This document shows positions 17,624 through 25,845 of a stretch of DNA of 64,000 nucleotides, piece after piece; positions within the stretch are counted from its first letter, which is position 1, and each line of letters starts with the position of its first letter. The DNA lies in the NCBI GenBank assembly GCA_036268875.1, contig DATATI010000023.1, forward strand, positions 1 through 64,000. Direction: 5' to 3'. This DNA comes from Polyangia bacterium (GTDB lineage Bacteria > Myxococcota_A > Polyangia > Fen-1088). A model generated the notes under the pieces. That model worked only from the letters and a program-made list of their open reading frames with translations, made no database searches and was not told the DNA's origin. The position numbers and the translations under genes were made by a program.

Positions 17624-19105
17624 ATGACCCACAAATCCTGGCTTTCGAACTTGTCGTGGCCGTGCACGGCGTTGCTGGTCTTGACGGCTGGCTGCGGTGG
17701 TAGCAGCACCATGCAGTCTGGCAGTGGCGGCGCTGGCGGATCGTCGATGACGGATGGAAGCACGGATAAGGCGGGCAACGCTGACAGCAACGGGGGAACG
17801 GGCACCGGCGGCGCCATCGGCACAGCGGGCGCGAACGGTGCTGGCGGCGTCATCGCGACGGGGGGCGCGAACGGTTCGGGAGGCACCGGAACCGTGGATG
17901 CAAACGGCTCGGGCGGCGGCACGGGAACCGCAGGCAGCGACGGCGGCACCGACGCGAGCGGAACTGGCGGCGTCGGTGTGGATGCGGGCACGACCTGCGG
18001 CGGAACTGGCCAGCCGTGCTGCGCGGCCAACACGTGCAGCGCCGGCGGTTGTTGCGTCAACGGCGGGTGCCGCGCGGCGGGCGCGACCTGCGGCGGAACC
18101 CTGGGCATGTGCGCGAGCGGTGTTTGCGGGACCGGGATGACCGCGTGCGGAGGCGTCGGCGATGCTTGCTGCGGTGGTCGCAATGGAACCTGCACGGCGT
18201 CAGGTGCTCGGTGCACGGCGGGGATGTGCGTCGCGTGCGGCGCCAGTGGCGGCGCTTGCTGTCAGGGCGCCGGCGTCACGGCATGCACGGCGGGTTTGTC
18301 GTGTCAGACGACGGCCGGTGATGGCGGCATGGTGCAAAGCTGCGAGGCCTGCGGCGCCATGGGTCAAGGCTGCTGCGCGGGCAACACCTGCACCGGCGCC
18401 TTGGCCTGCGCGAATCCGCCGACGGGCGCTCGCACCTGCGAGAACTGCGGCGCCGTCGGCGGCGCCTGTTGCCCGGGTGCGATCTGCCAGGGAGGCGGTC
18501 GCTGCGTCGGCGCGGTGAACGGCGCGGGTGGCATGTGCGAAGCCTGCGGCGCCGGTGGCCAGGTCTGCTGCACGGCCGCGGGCGGCGGTGTGGCGGCTCG
18601 GGGAACGTGCGACACCGGCTTCGCTTGCACGGGCGTCGGCGCCATGCAGGCTTGCACCGCGTGCGGAGGCTCTGGTCAGGCGTGCTGCCCGGCCGCGGGT
18701 GGCGGCATCCTTGCGCTCGGCACCTGCGACGCGGGCTTTGCCTGCGCGCGCGGCAACGCCGGGGCGACGTCGTGTCGCGCGTGCGGCGCCATGGGTGACG
18801 CGTGCTGCCCGGGCATGAACGGCGCGGATGCCACCTGTAACGCGGGCCTCGCCTGCAGCGGCGCCGCCGCCGGAACGTGTGGCACCTGCGGCGGCATGGG
18901 GCAGCCGTGCTGCCCCGATCCGACGGGCGCATTGGTGGGAATTTGCGGTACCGGTTTCGCGTGCGAACGGCGGAACGCCGCCGCCGCGCGAACCTGCGAA
19001 GCGTGCGGAGCCATGGGCGAAGCCTGCTGCGGCACCGGCGCCGTCGCCACGCGCACCTGCGCCGCGGGCCTGACCTGCACGGCGAACACCGCCATCTGCA
19101 ACTAG
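17624..19105 (+). CDS. Cys-rich repeat lipoprotein
   Basis: From ATG 17624, with GGAGG eight bases upstream, the product has 493 residues. Signal LVLTAGCGG and a GGAGG/GTGG linker lead to about residue 120. The rest is nine to ten repeats of about 35-45 residues built on CxACGxxGxxCC followed by one or two further Cys (for example CGAMGQGCCAGNTC, CGGSGQACCPAAG, CGAMGDACCPGMNG). The regular Cys pattern implies a disulfide-stapled extracellular rod. Similar arrays occur in myxobacterial surface proteins of unknown role. The final CTANTAICN suggests an intact end. A terminator-like hairpin follows 20 bases after the stop. Confidence 0.8.
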   Translation: MTHKSWLSNLSWPCTALLVLTAGCGGSSTMQSGSGGAGGSSMTDGSTDKAGNADSNGGTGTGGAIGTAGANGAGGVIATGGANGSGGTGTVDANGSGGGTGTAGSDGGTDASGTGGVGVDAGTTCGGTGQPCCAANTCSAGGCCVNGGCRAAGATCGGTLGMCASGVCGTGMTACGGVGDACCGGRNGTCTASGARCTAGMCVACGASGGACCQGAGVTACTAGLSCQTTAGDGGMVQSCEACGAMGQGCCAGNTCTGALACANPPTGARTCENCGAVGGACCPGAICQGGGRCVGAVNGAGGMCEACGAGGQVCCTAAGGGVAARGTCDTGFACTGVGAMQACTACGGSGQACCPAAGGGILALGTCDAGFACARGNAGATSCRACGAMGDACCPGMNGADATCNAGLACSGAAAGTCGTCGGMGQPCCPDPTGALVGICGTGFACERRNAAAARTCEACGAMGEACCGTGAVATRTCAAGLTCTANTAICN

Positions 19106-19125
19106 ACGAACACGCCTAGCTCGGA

Positions 19126-19156
19126 TCGGTTGGCGGCTAGCCGGGCCGCTAACCGA
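19126..19156 (+). terminator. Terminator-like hairpin after the Cys-rich gene
   Basis: TCGGTTGGCGGC pairs with GCCGCTAACCGA across a seven-base loop, giving a 12-base stem with one G-T wobble. No T-tract follows, so termination is likely but not shown. Confidence 0.55.
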
Positions 19157-19336
19157 GAGCGTTTGTGATCGGCCAATGCGTGCGGCGCACGCGCGGATCG
19201 GTCCAGCCGTATCAAAAAGTCTTGATTCAGTGAACTCGGTAACAAATCCCCCGGGCGCGACGGACACCGGGCCGGCGGCTCTCTTGAGTCTTCCTTCGTC
19301 GGCCATCCCGACGAACGGCCGGCGCGCTTTTCGTCG

Positions 19337-19709
19337 CCGCTGACCAATGACGAGACCACTCTCTTCGTGAAGCTGGCCACGTCCATCGGCACTCAGGCGG
19401 GCAGCAATGTCCTGGTGGGCGTTCGCAACGCGATCCGGGCAATTTTGCAATCACCGCAGTTTTTTGTATCGGATCGAGCTCGGCGTGCCCAGCGCCGCCG
19501 ACGGCGGCCGTCTCAAGTACACCAGCTTCGAGGTGGCGTCGCGCTTGGCGGCGTCGATCTGGGCCTCGGTCCCCGACGACCCGCTGCTGGATGCGGCGGC
19601 GCAAGACTCGTTGTCGACCTCGGCGAATGTCATCGCCCAGGCCCAGCGCATGATGGGCGACCAGCGCGCCCATCGATCGCGTGCTGACGAACGGCGGGCG
19701 GCGGCGTAG
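19337..19709 (+). pseudogene. Fragment of a DUF1592-type (planctomycete cytochrome-like) gene, frameshifted
   Basis: Two frames together read like the DUF1595/DUF1592 junction. The first gives PLTNDETTLFVKLATSIG and AIRAILQSPQF; the second gives FLYRIELG, FEVASRLAASIWASVPDDPL and AQAQRMMGDQRA, ending at TAG 19707. The join falls in a T6 run at 19460-19465: with five T the frame would read QFLYRIELG through. An additional shift upstream near 19330 probably lost the ARAFRR motif. Both ends of the gene are missing. An intact relative of the same family sits at 40429-42198. A sequencing error in the T-run could explain one shift but not the missing ends. Confidence 0.8.
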
Positions 19710-19870
19710 TTCTGCGGGGCATGATCGGCAAACGGTGCGTGCAACGCCGGCAAAGTGGCGTGCATGGGTGACCGACTGCCGCAACCGCGCCAAACGATCG
19801 GTCGCGCGCCGACGCACCGACAATCTACCGCGACTGAAGCCGTCGGTAAGGGCGAAGAAAAAAGGTTCGC

Positions 19871-20896
19871 TCAGAGGCCGAAACTGGTCCCCAGCTGGTT
19901 CAGCGCCTTCTGCACCAGCGCCTGTGCGTTGCCGTTCAGCGAGCCGGTTGCAGAGCCCACCGGGCCGGTGCCCGTGTTGGTGCCTTTCACGACCCACGAC
20001 GGTCCAGAGAAGATGACGACGGTGACGCCGCTGTCCACGCCACCGGTCGTTCCGCTGCTGGGAATTCCCAGCAGGATGGCCGATTCAACGGACGCTTCAC
20101 CGAGTTCGCGGGCGTCGTTGTCCGAAGTGGTCTGGTCGTTCGCGGTCTGGGTATCGCCGAACACAGCGCCGATGGCCTTGTTCTTGTAGAAGATCAAAGC
20201 GAACTGCAGGCCCGTGATGTCGTGTTCGGAATAGAAGAAGTGCGGGCACGGAACCTTTTTCGTGCCTGCTTCATTGTCCCAGCAGTCATCGCCCAGGACG
20301 TAGAAGGGAACATGGTGCGCTCCGAGCGCCGTGCCGCTGTTGTCTTGCCACGTGGTCGAGCCCTGATGGTCGGGATCAGGATCGGGATCCGCCCCATCGG
20401 TATCGATGGCCATGCCGGAGCTATAGGCGAAGACGCCGGTCGCAACTTGATAGACGTTCACGTTCATCGCCCGGGTCTGTGTATTGATGTGCGGCAGGGT
20501 GTTCACCTGATCGGCTGACGATTCGTGCGCCATGATGCCCGCGAACACCTGTGCGGCCGTGAAGTTGGCGCCCGTGCTCATCATCGAATCGCCACCTGTG
20601 TCGGCTGTCCGATCGGTGGCTATGTCGGTGGCTGCGTCGGTCGCGTCAACCGCCACGCCGCCGGTGCCCATTGCGCCGCCGGTACTCGCTGCACCGCCGG
20701 TACCTACTACGCCGCCGCTGCCGACAGCGCCACCGGTGCCTGCGCCACCGGTGCCTACTGCGCCGCCGCTGCCGACAGCGCCGCCGGTACCTGCGGCGCC
20801 GCCGGTGCCGCTGCTGCTGTTGTTGTTGCCACTGCAGGCGCCAAGCGTCGCCACAGTAAATGCCACAAAGAGAACTGTGCGCTTTTTGAAAATCAT
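19871..20896 (-). CDS. Lipoprotein chitosanase, GH75-like
   Basis: From ATG 20896, with GAGGG before it, the product has 341 residues. Lipobox TLGACSG and a GTGGAxGxGG linker lead to about 95. The catalytic part contains GVFAYSSGMAIDTDGADPD, a DCWDN segment, HFFYSEHDITGLQFALIFY, GAVFGDTQT and RELGEASVESA. These match the GH75 chitosanase family, known mainly from fungi and Streptomyces, whose DxDG-type Asp and later Glu are catalytic. It would cleave chitosan outside the cell. A GH18-like chitinase at 60.3 kb and a broken deacetylase at 24.3 kb concern the same polymer class. Family assignment is by motif memory and not a search. Confidence 0.68.
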   Translation of the reverse strand: MIFKKRTVLFVAFTVATLGACSGNNNSSSGTGGAAGTGGAVGSGGAVGTGGAGTGGAVGSGGVVGTGGAASTGGAMGTGGVAVDATDAATDIATDRTADTGGDSMMSTGANFTAAQVFAGIMAHESSADQVNTLPHINTQTRAMNVNVYQVATGVFAYSSGMAIDTDGADPDPDPDHQGSTTWQDNSGTALGAHHVPFYVLGDDCWDNEAGTKKVPCPHFFYSEHDITGLQFALIFYKNKAIGAVFGDTQTANDQTTSDNDARELGEASVESAILLGIPSSGTTGGVDSGVTVVIFSGPSWVVKGTNTGTGPVGSATGSLNGNAQALVQKALNQLGTSFGL

Positions 20897-21221
20897 TTTC
20901 CCTCGGGCAATAACGGGTGGCTCCGGCCCAGACCTTCTTGTCTGCTGAACAGTCGATGTCGACCTGATCACGCGGACGGCGGAAAGCATCTTCGACAATG
21001 TCCGCGCTCGGCGGCGTCTCGGCGGTCAGGAACAATCGGACGCATCGTCGATCCTGGGCGATCGATGGTGGAGCCTGCGTGAAAATCCGACTGGCGGTGA
21101 AGGTGTCCGGCGCGTCGGCCCGTTATGATGACGGGCCGAGCGAACGCCTGAGTCCCTGGCCGTCTCTCTGAACGACATGGGGCGGCTCCCTCGGTGAGTT
21201 GATTCGGTCGGGCTTGACGAC
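20897..21221. other. 325-base gap between two minus-strand secreted-enzyme genes
   Basis: It holds the leader region of the chitosanase gene and a 9-base hairpin at 21115-21139. I see no gene or known motif in the rest. Confidence 0.5.
21115..21139 (-). terminator. Terminator-like hairpin downstream of the polysaccharide lyase
   Basis: TCGGCCCGT and ACGGGCCGA form a perfect 9-base stem with a 7-base loop, about 80 bases past the lyase stop at 21222. No T-tract follows on the minus strand. Confidence 0.5.
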
Positions 21222-22307
21222 TTAGGGCCGAGACTTCCGGCGCCGCGCCCAGGCGATCGCGGCCAGCATCAGCGAGGCCGCCAGCCCGGCGGTCGTCCGG
21301 TCACCGCCCGCGAGCGCGCAGCCGCTGCTGACGCTGACGCCGGTCCCGGTCGTGCCGCTGCCGCCGGTGCCGGGCGCTGGGGCGCCGCCGCTGCCGGTGG
21401 CGATCGTCGCACCGCCGCTGCCGGAGGCACCGCCAGAGCCGGCCGCGCCGCCGCTGCCGGACGGCGGGCTGCCGCCGCTGCCGTTGCCGCCGCCGCCTGC
21501 GGTGTCGGTGTCCCCGTCGGGACTGGCGCCGCCGTCGGTGCCGGGCTGGTCGCTGGCCATGATCTTCGCTTCGGTGAACGTGTCGGCTTCGATCAGATCG
21601 TCGAAATAGATGATGTCGGTGAAGTTGCCGGGGGCACGGCGGTGCAAGCCGTTCTGGTAGAAAAGCGTGTTGGTGTCGGCCTTGGTCTTGCCCTGGTGGT
21701 TGGTCACCACTTGCACGCCGTCGAACCAGGCGTCGACGCTGCCGGTGGCGGTCGTTGACCAGTGCACGTGAATCGCCACCTGGTGCCACACCCCGACGGT
21801 AAAGTCCGCGGTCCACAATTTGGTCGAGGCGAGGGCGCCGACCCCAAAGCCGATGGTGGTCCCGCCGCCCGTCTTGGGCTCGATCCAGAAATCCATCACG
21901 TTCTGCGAGCTGACATTCGATTCCCAGAACGCAAACTCATTCCGCATGCCAGCGTCGGCCGGCATCAGGTAGTAACCGGAGATCCAGGTGTCCTTGCCTT
22001 CGGCGGTCAGGGTGCTCTGGTGCTGGATGTCGACGCGGTCCTGGTTATTACCGCCGAACAGATCGTCCGGGTGGACGGTGATCTTGCAGGCGTAGCTGCC
22101 GCTGTGGACTTTCTCCCCCAGCACCTCGACGTTCTGGCGGGTGCCTTTGGTGGGGTTCGTCCCGGGCATCCACTCGGACAGGTCACCCTTTTCGAAGGTC
22201 GACGTCCAGGCCACCGTGGCCTGGGCCGGGCGCGCCGCGGCCAAAAACCCGCCGACAACGGCGCAAATAACCAAAAGCCACGAACGGAAGATAGGGTTCG
22301 ACTGCAT
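21222..22307 (-). CDS. Secreted polysaccharide lyase, PL20/heparin-lyase-like, with MYXO-CTERM-type tail
   Basis: From ATG 22307, behind a GGGGGGAT ribosome site, the product has 361 residues. A signal peptide ends at AAARPAQA. Residues 32-245 form a jelly-roll lyase: STFEKGDLSEW, DTWISGYYLMPADAG, GVWHQVAIHVHWS and DIIYFDDLIEAD match the polysaccharide lyase family that includes glucuronan lyases. A Gly/Ser-rich linker follows. The C-terminus SSGCALAGGDRTT, a hydrophobic helix, and ARRRKSRP form the Cys-helix-Arg arrangement of MYXO-CTERM sorting signals, which anchor proteins to the outer surface. It lies downstream of the propeller lipoprotein on the same strand (68-base gap). The exact PL family needs a profile search. 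Confidence 0.75.
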   Translation of the reverse strand: MQSNPIFRSWLLVICAVVGGFLAAARPAQATVAWTSTFEKGDLSEWMPGTNPTKGTRQNVEVLGEKVHSGSYACKITVHPDDLFGGNNQDRVDIQHQSTLTAEGKDTWISGYYLMPADAGMRNEFAFWESNVSSQNVMDFWIEPKTGGGTTIGFGVGALASTKLWTADFTVGVWHQVAIHVHWSTTATGSVDAWFDGVQVVTNHQGKTKADTNTLFYQNGLHRRAPGNFTDIIYFDDLIEADTFTEAKIMASDQPGTDGGASPDGDTDTAGGGGNGSGGSPPSGSGGAAGSGGASGSGGATIATGSGGAPAPGTGGSGTTGTGVSVSSGCALAGGDRTTAGLAASLMLAAIAWARRRKSRP

Positions 22308-22375
22308 TGATCCCCCCTTTGTCCAGAGTCGCGTCAGATTGCTAGCAAAGTAAGCGGCCTGCGCCACCGATGCAT

Positions 22376-23386
22376 TTAAGGAATCGGGAAGGTCACCGGC
22401 GCACACGTCGAAACGCCCGCCCCGACGATGGTGAAGGTCAACTCAGGCACCGCGACCGTGGTGGTCGGCGGCGTGGCGGTCGGATCGTAGCGGGTGACCT
22501 TGGAATTGTCCGTGTCGCTGGCGGTGTAGAACCAGTAGCTGCCGCCCCAAAAAGAAAACGCATATCCCCCCGTCGTGGCGTCGATGGTGGAAAGCGAAAC
22601 TGCTTGAGGGGTCGCGGCGGTCGTCTTGTCGATCTGCGCGAGGTGCGCCGGGTCGGTGGTGAAGAAGCCGTACAGCTTGGCGTCGCCGGTGCCGGTCAGC
22701 TCGCATCGACCGCCCATCACGTCGCCGGTGTAGGTTCCGATCGGGATCAAAGTCGGTGGTGACTGGCCAAGGTCAATTTTGGCCAACCCTTTGCCGTTGG
22801 GAAGCTGGGTATCGTCGCCGGTGTTGTCCGAGACATAGAGAGTCTCCTGGCTGGATCCCGCTGCGTCCGCCGAAAACCCCATCGAGAGATTGGGCGAAAA
22901 TCCAGACTGCCCGGCGACGAATCCGGTGTCGACACAGGCCAGGGTGGTTGTGTTGACGGTGAAGATCTCGCCACCGGCGTAATTGACGTACGCGGTGCCG
23001 CTCCGGTCGACGGCCATCGAATTGACGGTGTCATCGCCGGCCGCCGCGCAGTTGATTGGCCCTAAATCGGTGAAGGCCGCGCTGACATCGGGCAACTTAT
23101 TCGGAGCGAAACTGTAAAGGTGGTTCTCGTCGGAGACCACGTAGACCAGTTTCGCCGCATCCGTGCAGTTGGCGGAGGGAACCTGGCCGCCTCCGGAACC
23201 CGCGGTCCCGCCAGTGCCGGCAGTGCCGCCAGTCCCGAGGCTGCCGGCTGCTCCTCCGCTGCCGCCCGATCCCGACGTGCCGCCCGTCGCGGACCCATCG
23301 GCGGCTTCTGGAGTCTTCACACCGGCGCAGGACCACGAACAAAGCACCAGGGCCAACATGAAACGCGAGCTTTCACCGAACCTCAT
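22376..23386 (-). CDS. Lipoprotein with propeller-like domain
   Basis: From ATG 23386, seven bases after AAGGA, the product has 336 residues; ATG 23404 is also in frame but has no ribosome site. A signal (FMLALVLCSWSC) is followed by a GGTSGSGG linker to about 85. The rest has repeating beta-strand blocks ending in DxxG or NxTG, for example LVYVVSDENHLYSFAPN, GTAYVNYAGGEIFTVN and ETLYVSDNTGDDT, as in beta-propellers. No catalytic motif is evident. The polysaccharide lyase starts 68 bases downstream. Confidence 0.7.
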   Translation of the reverse strand: MRFGESSRFMLALVLCSWSCAGVKTPEAADGSATGGTSGSGGSGGAAGSLGTGGTAGTGGTAGSGGGQVPSANCTDAAKLVYVVSDENHLYSFAPNKLPDVSAAFTDLGPINCAAAGDDTVNSMAVDRSGTAYVNYAGGEIFTVNTTTLACVDTGFVAGQSGFSPNLSMGFSADAAGSSQETLYVSDNTGDDTQLPNGKGLAKIDLGQSPPTLIPIGTYTGDVMGGRCELTGTGDAKLYGFFTTDPAHLAQIDKTTAATPQAVSLSTIDATTGGYAFSFWGGSYWFYTASDTDNSKVTRYDPTATPPTTTVAVPELTFTIVGAGVSTCAPVTFPIP

Positions 23387-23599
23387 TCTCTTGTCCTTCT
23401 TCATACCGTAGTCTTGCTGTGTCACGCCTGACGCGTTCAGAAGCCGCCGATCAATCATCGTCTCGCCTTGTCCCGATATCAAGGTTGGCGGCGGCCCTTC
23501 CCGTCGGGACAAACAGCATCAGGGTAGGCCGTCAGGCCGTGACGGCGTATTCTCCTGCGACGCCCGCGAGGCGCATTCACCCCCGCAAGGAGAGACGAC

Positions 23600-23815
23600 A
23601 TGGCCGAAAGCGTTTACAAGGTTATCGAACTGGTCGGCACCAGCACGGAGTCCTGGGAGAAGGCGGTGGCCGCGGCCGTTTCGGTGGCTTCGAAGTCGCT
23701 GCGTGACCTACGCGTCGCCGAGGTCTCGAAGCTGGACGTGACCATCAAGGACGGAAAAGTGGATAGCTATCGCGCCAAGGTCAACATCTCGTTCAAGTAC
23801 GAAGGCAAGGTCTGA
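23600..23815 (+). CDS. Dodecin-family flavin-binding protein
   Basis: A complete 71-residue dodecin: MAESVYKVIELVGTSTESWE opens the protein, RDLRVAEVSKLDV lies at about 36-48, and YRAKVNISFKYEG ends it. Dodecins form hollow dodecamers that store or quench flavin or CoA. The flavin-stacking Trp seen in archaeal and bacterial dodecins fits W19. AAGGAG lies eight bases before the ATG. It stands alone, converging with the next lipoprotein gene (17-base gap). Confidence 0.95.
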   Translation: MAESVYKVIELVGTSTESWEKAVAAAVSVASKSLRDLRVAEVSKLDVTIKDGKVDSYRAKVNISFKYEGKV

Positions 23816-23832
23816 GGCCGGCGATCCACTGC

Positions 23833-24279
23833 CTAGCGGGCCGGTCCGGTGGCGACCCGCGCGCCTGGTGGTGGTGCGACGACCGCCGCATGCCACAGCA
23901 GCTCGAAGCTGCCGTGATTTTGCGTGACAAAGCAGGCGACCTCGCCGGTGTTCAGGTTGAGGACGACGCGCCGATCGGCGGCGACCTTGCCGTGCGTGAG
24001 CGCCTCATCGATGCGCTCACGCTGGTTGCAATCCTGGTCCGTGCCAGTGAGCGCGGGTGCCGCATACAGCGCCCCACCCGGGAACGCCGAGAACGCGTGC
24101 AAGACCACGGGACCCACCGTCAATGCCCGCACGGACGGACCGCGCACCGTCACCTGTCCGCGCAATCCCGGGCCAGCGCCGCCCGCCCGCAACCCCTGTA
24201 CCCCGCAGGCGCAACCCAAGCACAATAGCAACAGCAACCATGACCCCCATACCCGCCGCGAAAATGTATTCACCCTCAT
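23833..24279 (-). CDS. Lipoprotein of unknown function
   Basis: From ATG 24279 the product has 148 residues with a signal LLLLLCLGCACG. The mature part has LRGQVTVRGPSVRALTVGPV, a Cys pair (DQDCNQ and VACFVTQN) and the beta-rich stretch RRVVLNLNTGEVACFV. I recognise no family. It lies just downstream of the broken deacetylase on the same strand. Confidence 0.6.
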   Translation of the reverse strand: MRVNTFSRRVWGSWLLLLLCLGCACGVQGLRAGGAGPGLRGQVTVRGPSVRALTVGPVVLHAFSAFPGGALYAAPALTGTDQDCNQRERIDEALTHGKVAADRRVVLNLNTGEVACFVTQNHGSFELLWHAAVVAPPPGARVATGPAR

Positions 24280-24330
24280 CACGCCCCCCTGCCCAGTACA
24301 ACGCAATCGGGCTGTTATGTGCCCCGCCTT

Positions 24331-24963
24331 TTATCCGGCGAAGACCTGCGGCAGCGTGAACAGGCTGTCGAAAGATTCGGTGCTGAGCGCCGCTTCGATG
24401 GCCACGCGTTTGATGTCCAGCGGGTGCCAGCGCTGCGTGCTCTGCTGGTCTTGACCATCCAGGCGATCTCGTCCCGCCACGAGGCCCCGTGCCCGTCGAG
24501 GAATGACGTCGTCACGAAGAAGGTCGCCTGGACCCGGTGGTGGCGAAGGACCGGAAGCGCCGCCGTGAAGTTGTCGCGATAACCGTCATCGAAGGTGATT
24601 TGCACAAACCGTCCGCGCCGCCGCCCGGTGAGACCGTCGTCCCGGTCCAATCACGTCGCAGCTGGCCGCCAGAGAGCGGACCTGCGCGTCGAAAGCCTCG
24701 GGCGTCGCGCTGAACAGCGCATCGTCACCGTCGCCGCCGTCGGGGCGCCCGATGCGGTGATAGTTGAAGACCAGGAGCCCATCCCAGCTGCCCATCCAGG
24801 CCAGCAGGCGTCCAAGCCCGGTCGCCGACAGGACGCGGGCAGCGTTTTCTCTTTTGGACATCGCCGTCAGTCCTCCGAGCGCCGGCAACGCAAGTGTCGC
24901 GCCAAGCATCGCCGAGAGACGGGTTTTGCCGACGCGCCGCCGTCTGCGCAGTCTGTGCATCAC
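24331..24963 (-). pseudogene. Polysaccharide deacetylase (NodB-like) remnant
   Basis: Three frames together resemble a NodB-fold deacetylase. The first (from 24963) has LLVFNYHRIG, DDALFSATPEAFDAQVRSLA and CDVI. The second has FVQITFDDGYRDNF (metal-binding DD of NodB motif 1), VQATFFVTTSFL and WRDEIAWMVKTS. The third ends WHPLDIKRVAIEAAL and SFDSLFTLPQVFAG, stopping at TAA 24331. Shifts fall near 24640 and 24430. NodB motifs 2-5, including HxxxH, are missing. The relic cannot make an active enzyme. Confidence 0.78.
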
Positions 24964-25085
24964 TCACCTGTGCCGATTGTCCAAACAGGTTGCACAGTCT
25001 GTTCATCAGCCGCGTTCAACAACCTCCGTGAAGCCTGTAAAGAGAGGTTTCATCTCTCGGCACGACCATTGCTGAGCCGCACCTC

Positions 25086-25778
25086 ATGTCTGTCGCAGAG
25101 ATCCTTTCGGATGATCGAGAGCCAACCAGATTTCCGCTGCGCCTCGTGCGAACGAGCGAGAGAGCGGATCTTCCCACCTCTCCGCTTGAGCCACGGCGGC
25201 GAGCCCGCGCCCGTGATGCCGCGCCCAGGCCGGCGCCCGCCGACTTCATCGCCCGCGCAGTGGCCTTTCTTCCCGACCTCGAACGTTGGGCGCGCCAGCT
25301 GACCACCCAGCCTTCCGACGCCAAGGACCTGGTTCAGGACACTTACCGCCGCGCCCTGGAGGCCCACCAGCAGTTCCACGCTGGTTCCGACCTGCGTTCC
25401 TGGCTGGGCTGCATTCTCCGCAACCTGCACCGCGACCGCCTCCGCCGCAGCTGGCGCGAAATCTCGATGGGCGGCGACGACGTCTGGATGATCGCCGCCC
25501 CCACCCCCGAACCCCGACCGCTTTGGTCCCTGGTCTCCGACGAGGAGCTGGACCACGCGCTGGGCGCGCTGTCACCGGTCTATCGCACGCCGTACGTGTT
25601 GCACACCGTCCACGGCCGGTCGTACAACGAGATCGCGAAAGAGATCGGCATCCCGCCGGGGACCATCGGATCGCGGATCCACCGCGCGCGGGCGTTGTTG
25701 CGAAGGCATCTGGTGAAGGGGGAGGCGGGGGAGGCGGGGGGGGAGTGCGCGGGAAAGACAACGCTGCCTCGCGAATAG
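25086..25778 (+). CDS. ECF-type RNA polymerase sigma factor
   Basis: A 230-residue sigma-70-family protein. Region 2 runs about 52-115 (AKDLVQDTYRRALEAHQQF and SDLRSWLGCILRNLHRDRLR). Region 4 is at about 150-205 (LDHALGALSPVYRTPYVL and SYNEIAKEIGIPPGTIGSRIHRAR, a clear helix-turn-helix). The first 50 residues are a basic extension, so the true start may be later. No anti-sigma gene is adjacent: upstream is the broken deacetylase, and downstream the polyprenyl synthase operon converges 67 bases away. Confidence 0.9.
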   Translation: MSVAEILSDDREPTRFPLRLVRTSERADLPTSPLEPRRRARARDAAPRPAPADFIARAVAFLPDLERWARQLTTQPSDAKDLVQDTYRRALEAHQQFHAGSDLRSWLGCILRNLHRDRLRRSWREISMGGDDVWMIAAPTPEPRPLWSLVSDEELDHALGALSPVYRTPYVLHTVHGRSYNEIAKEIGIPPGTIGSRIHRARALLRRHLVKGEAGEAGGECAGKTTLPRE

Positions 25779-25845
25779 TGGGCCCGCGACGCGTACATCG
25801 GCTTGTCGCTGCCGACCTCGGCGCATCACCAACGTCACACGGAAA

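Noticed and set aside
20640-20830. Repetitive GC-rich tract resembling a CRISPR-like or minisatellite array
   Set aside because: Units are irregular and encode the Gly linker of the chitosanase lipoprotein; no conserved repeat-spacer form.
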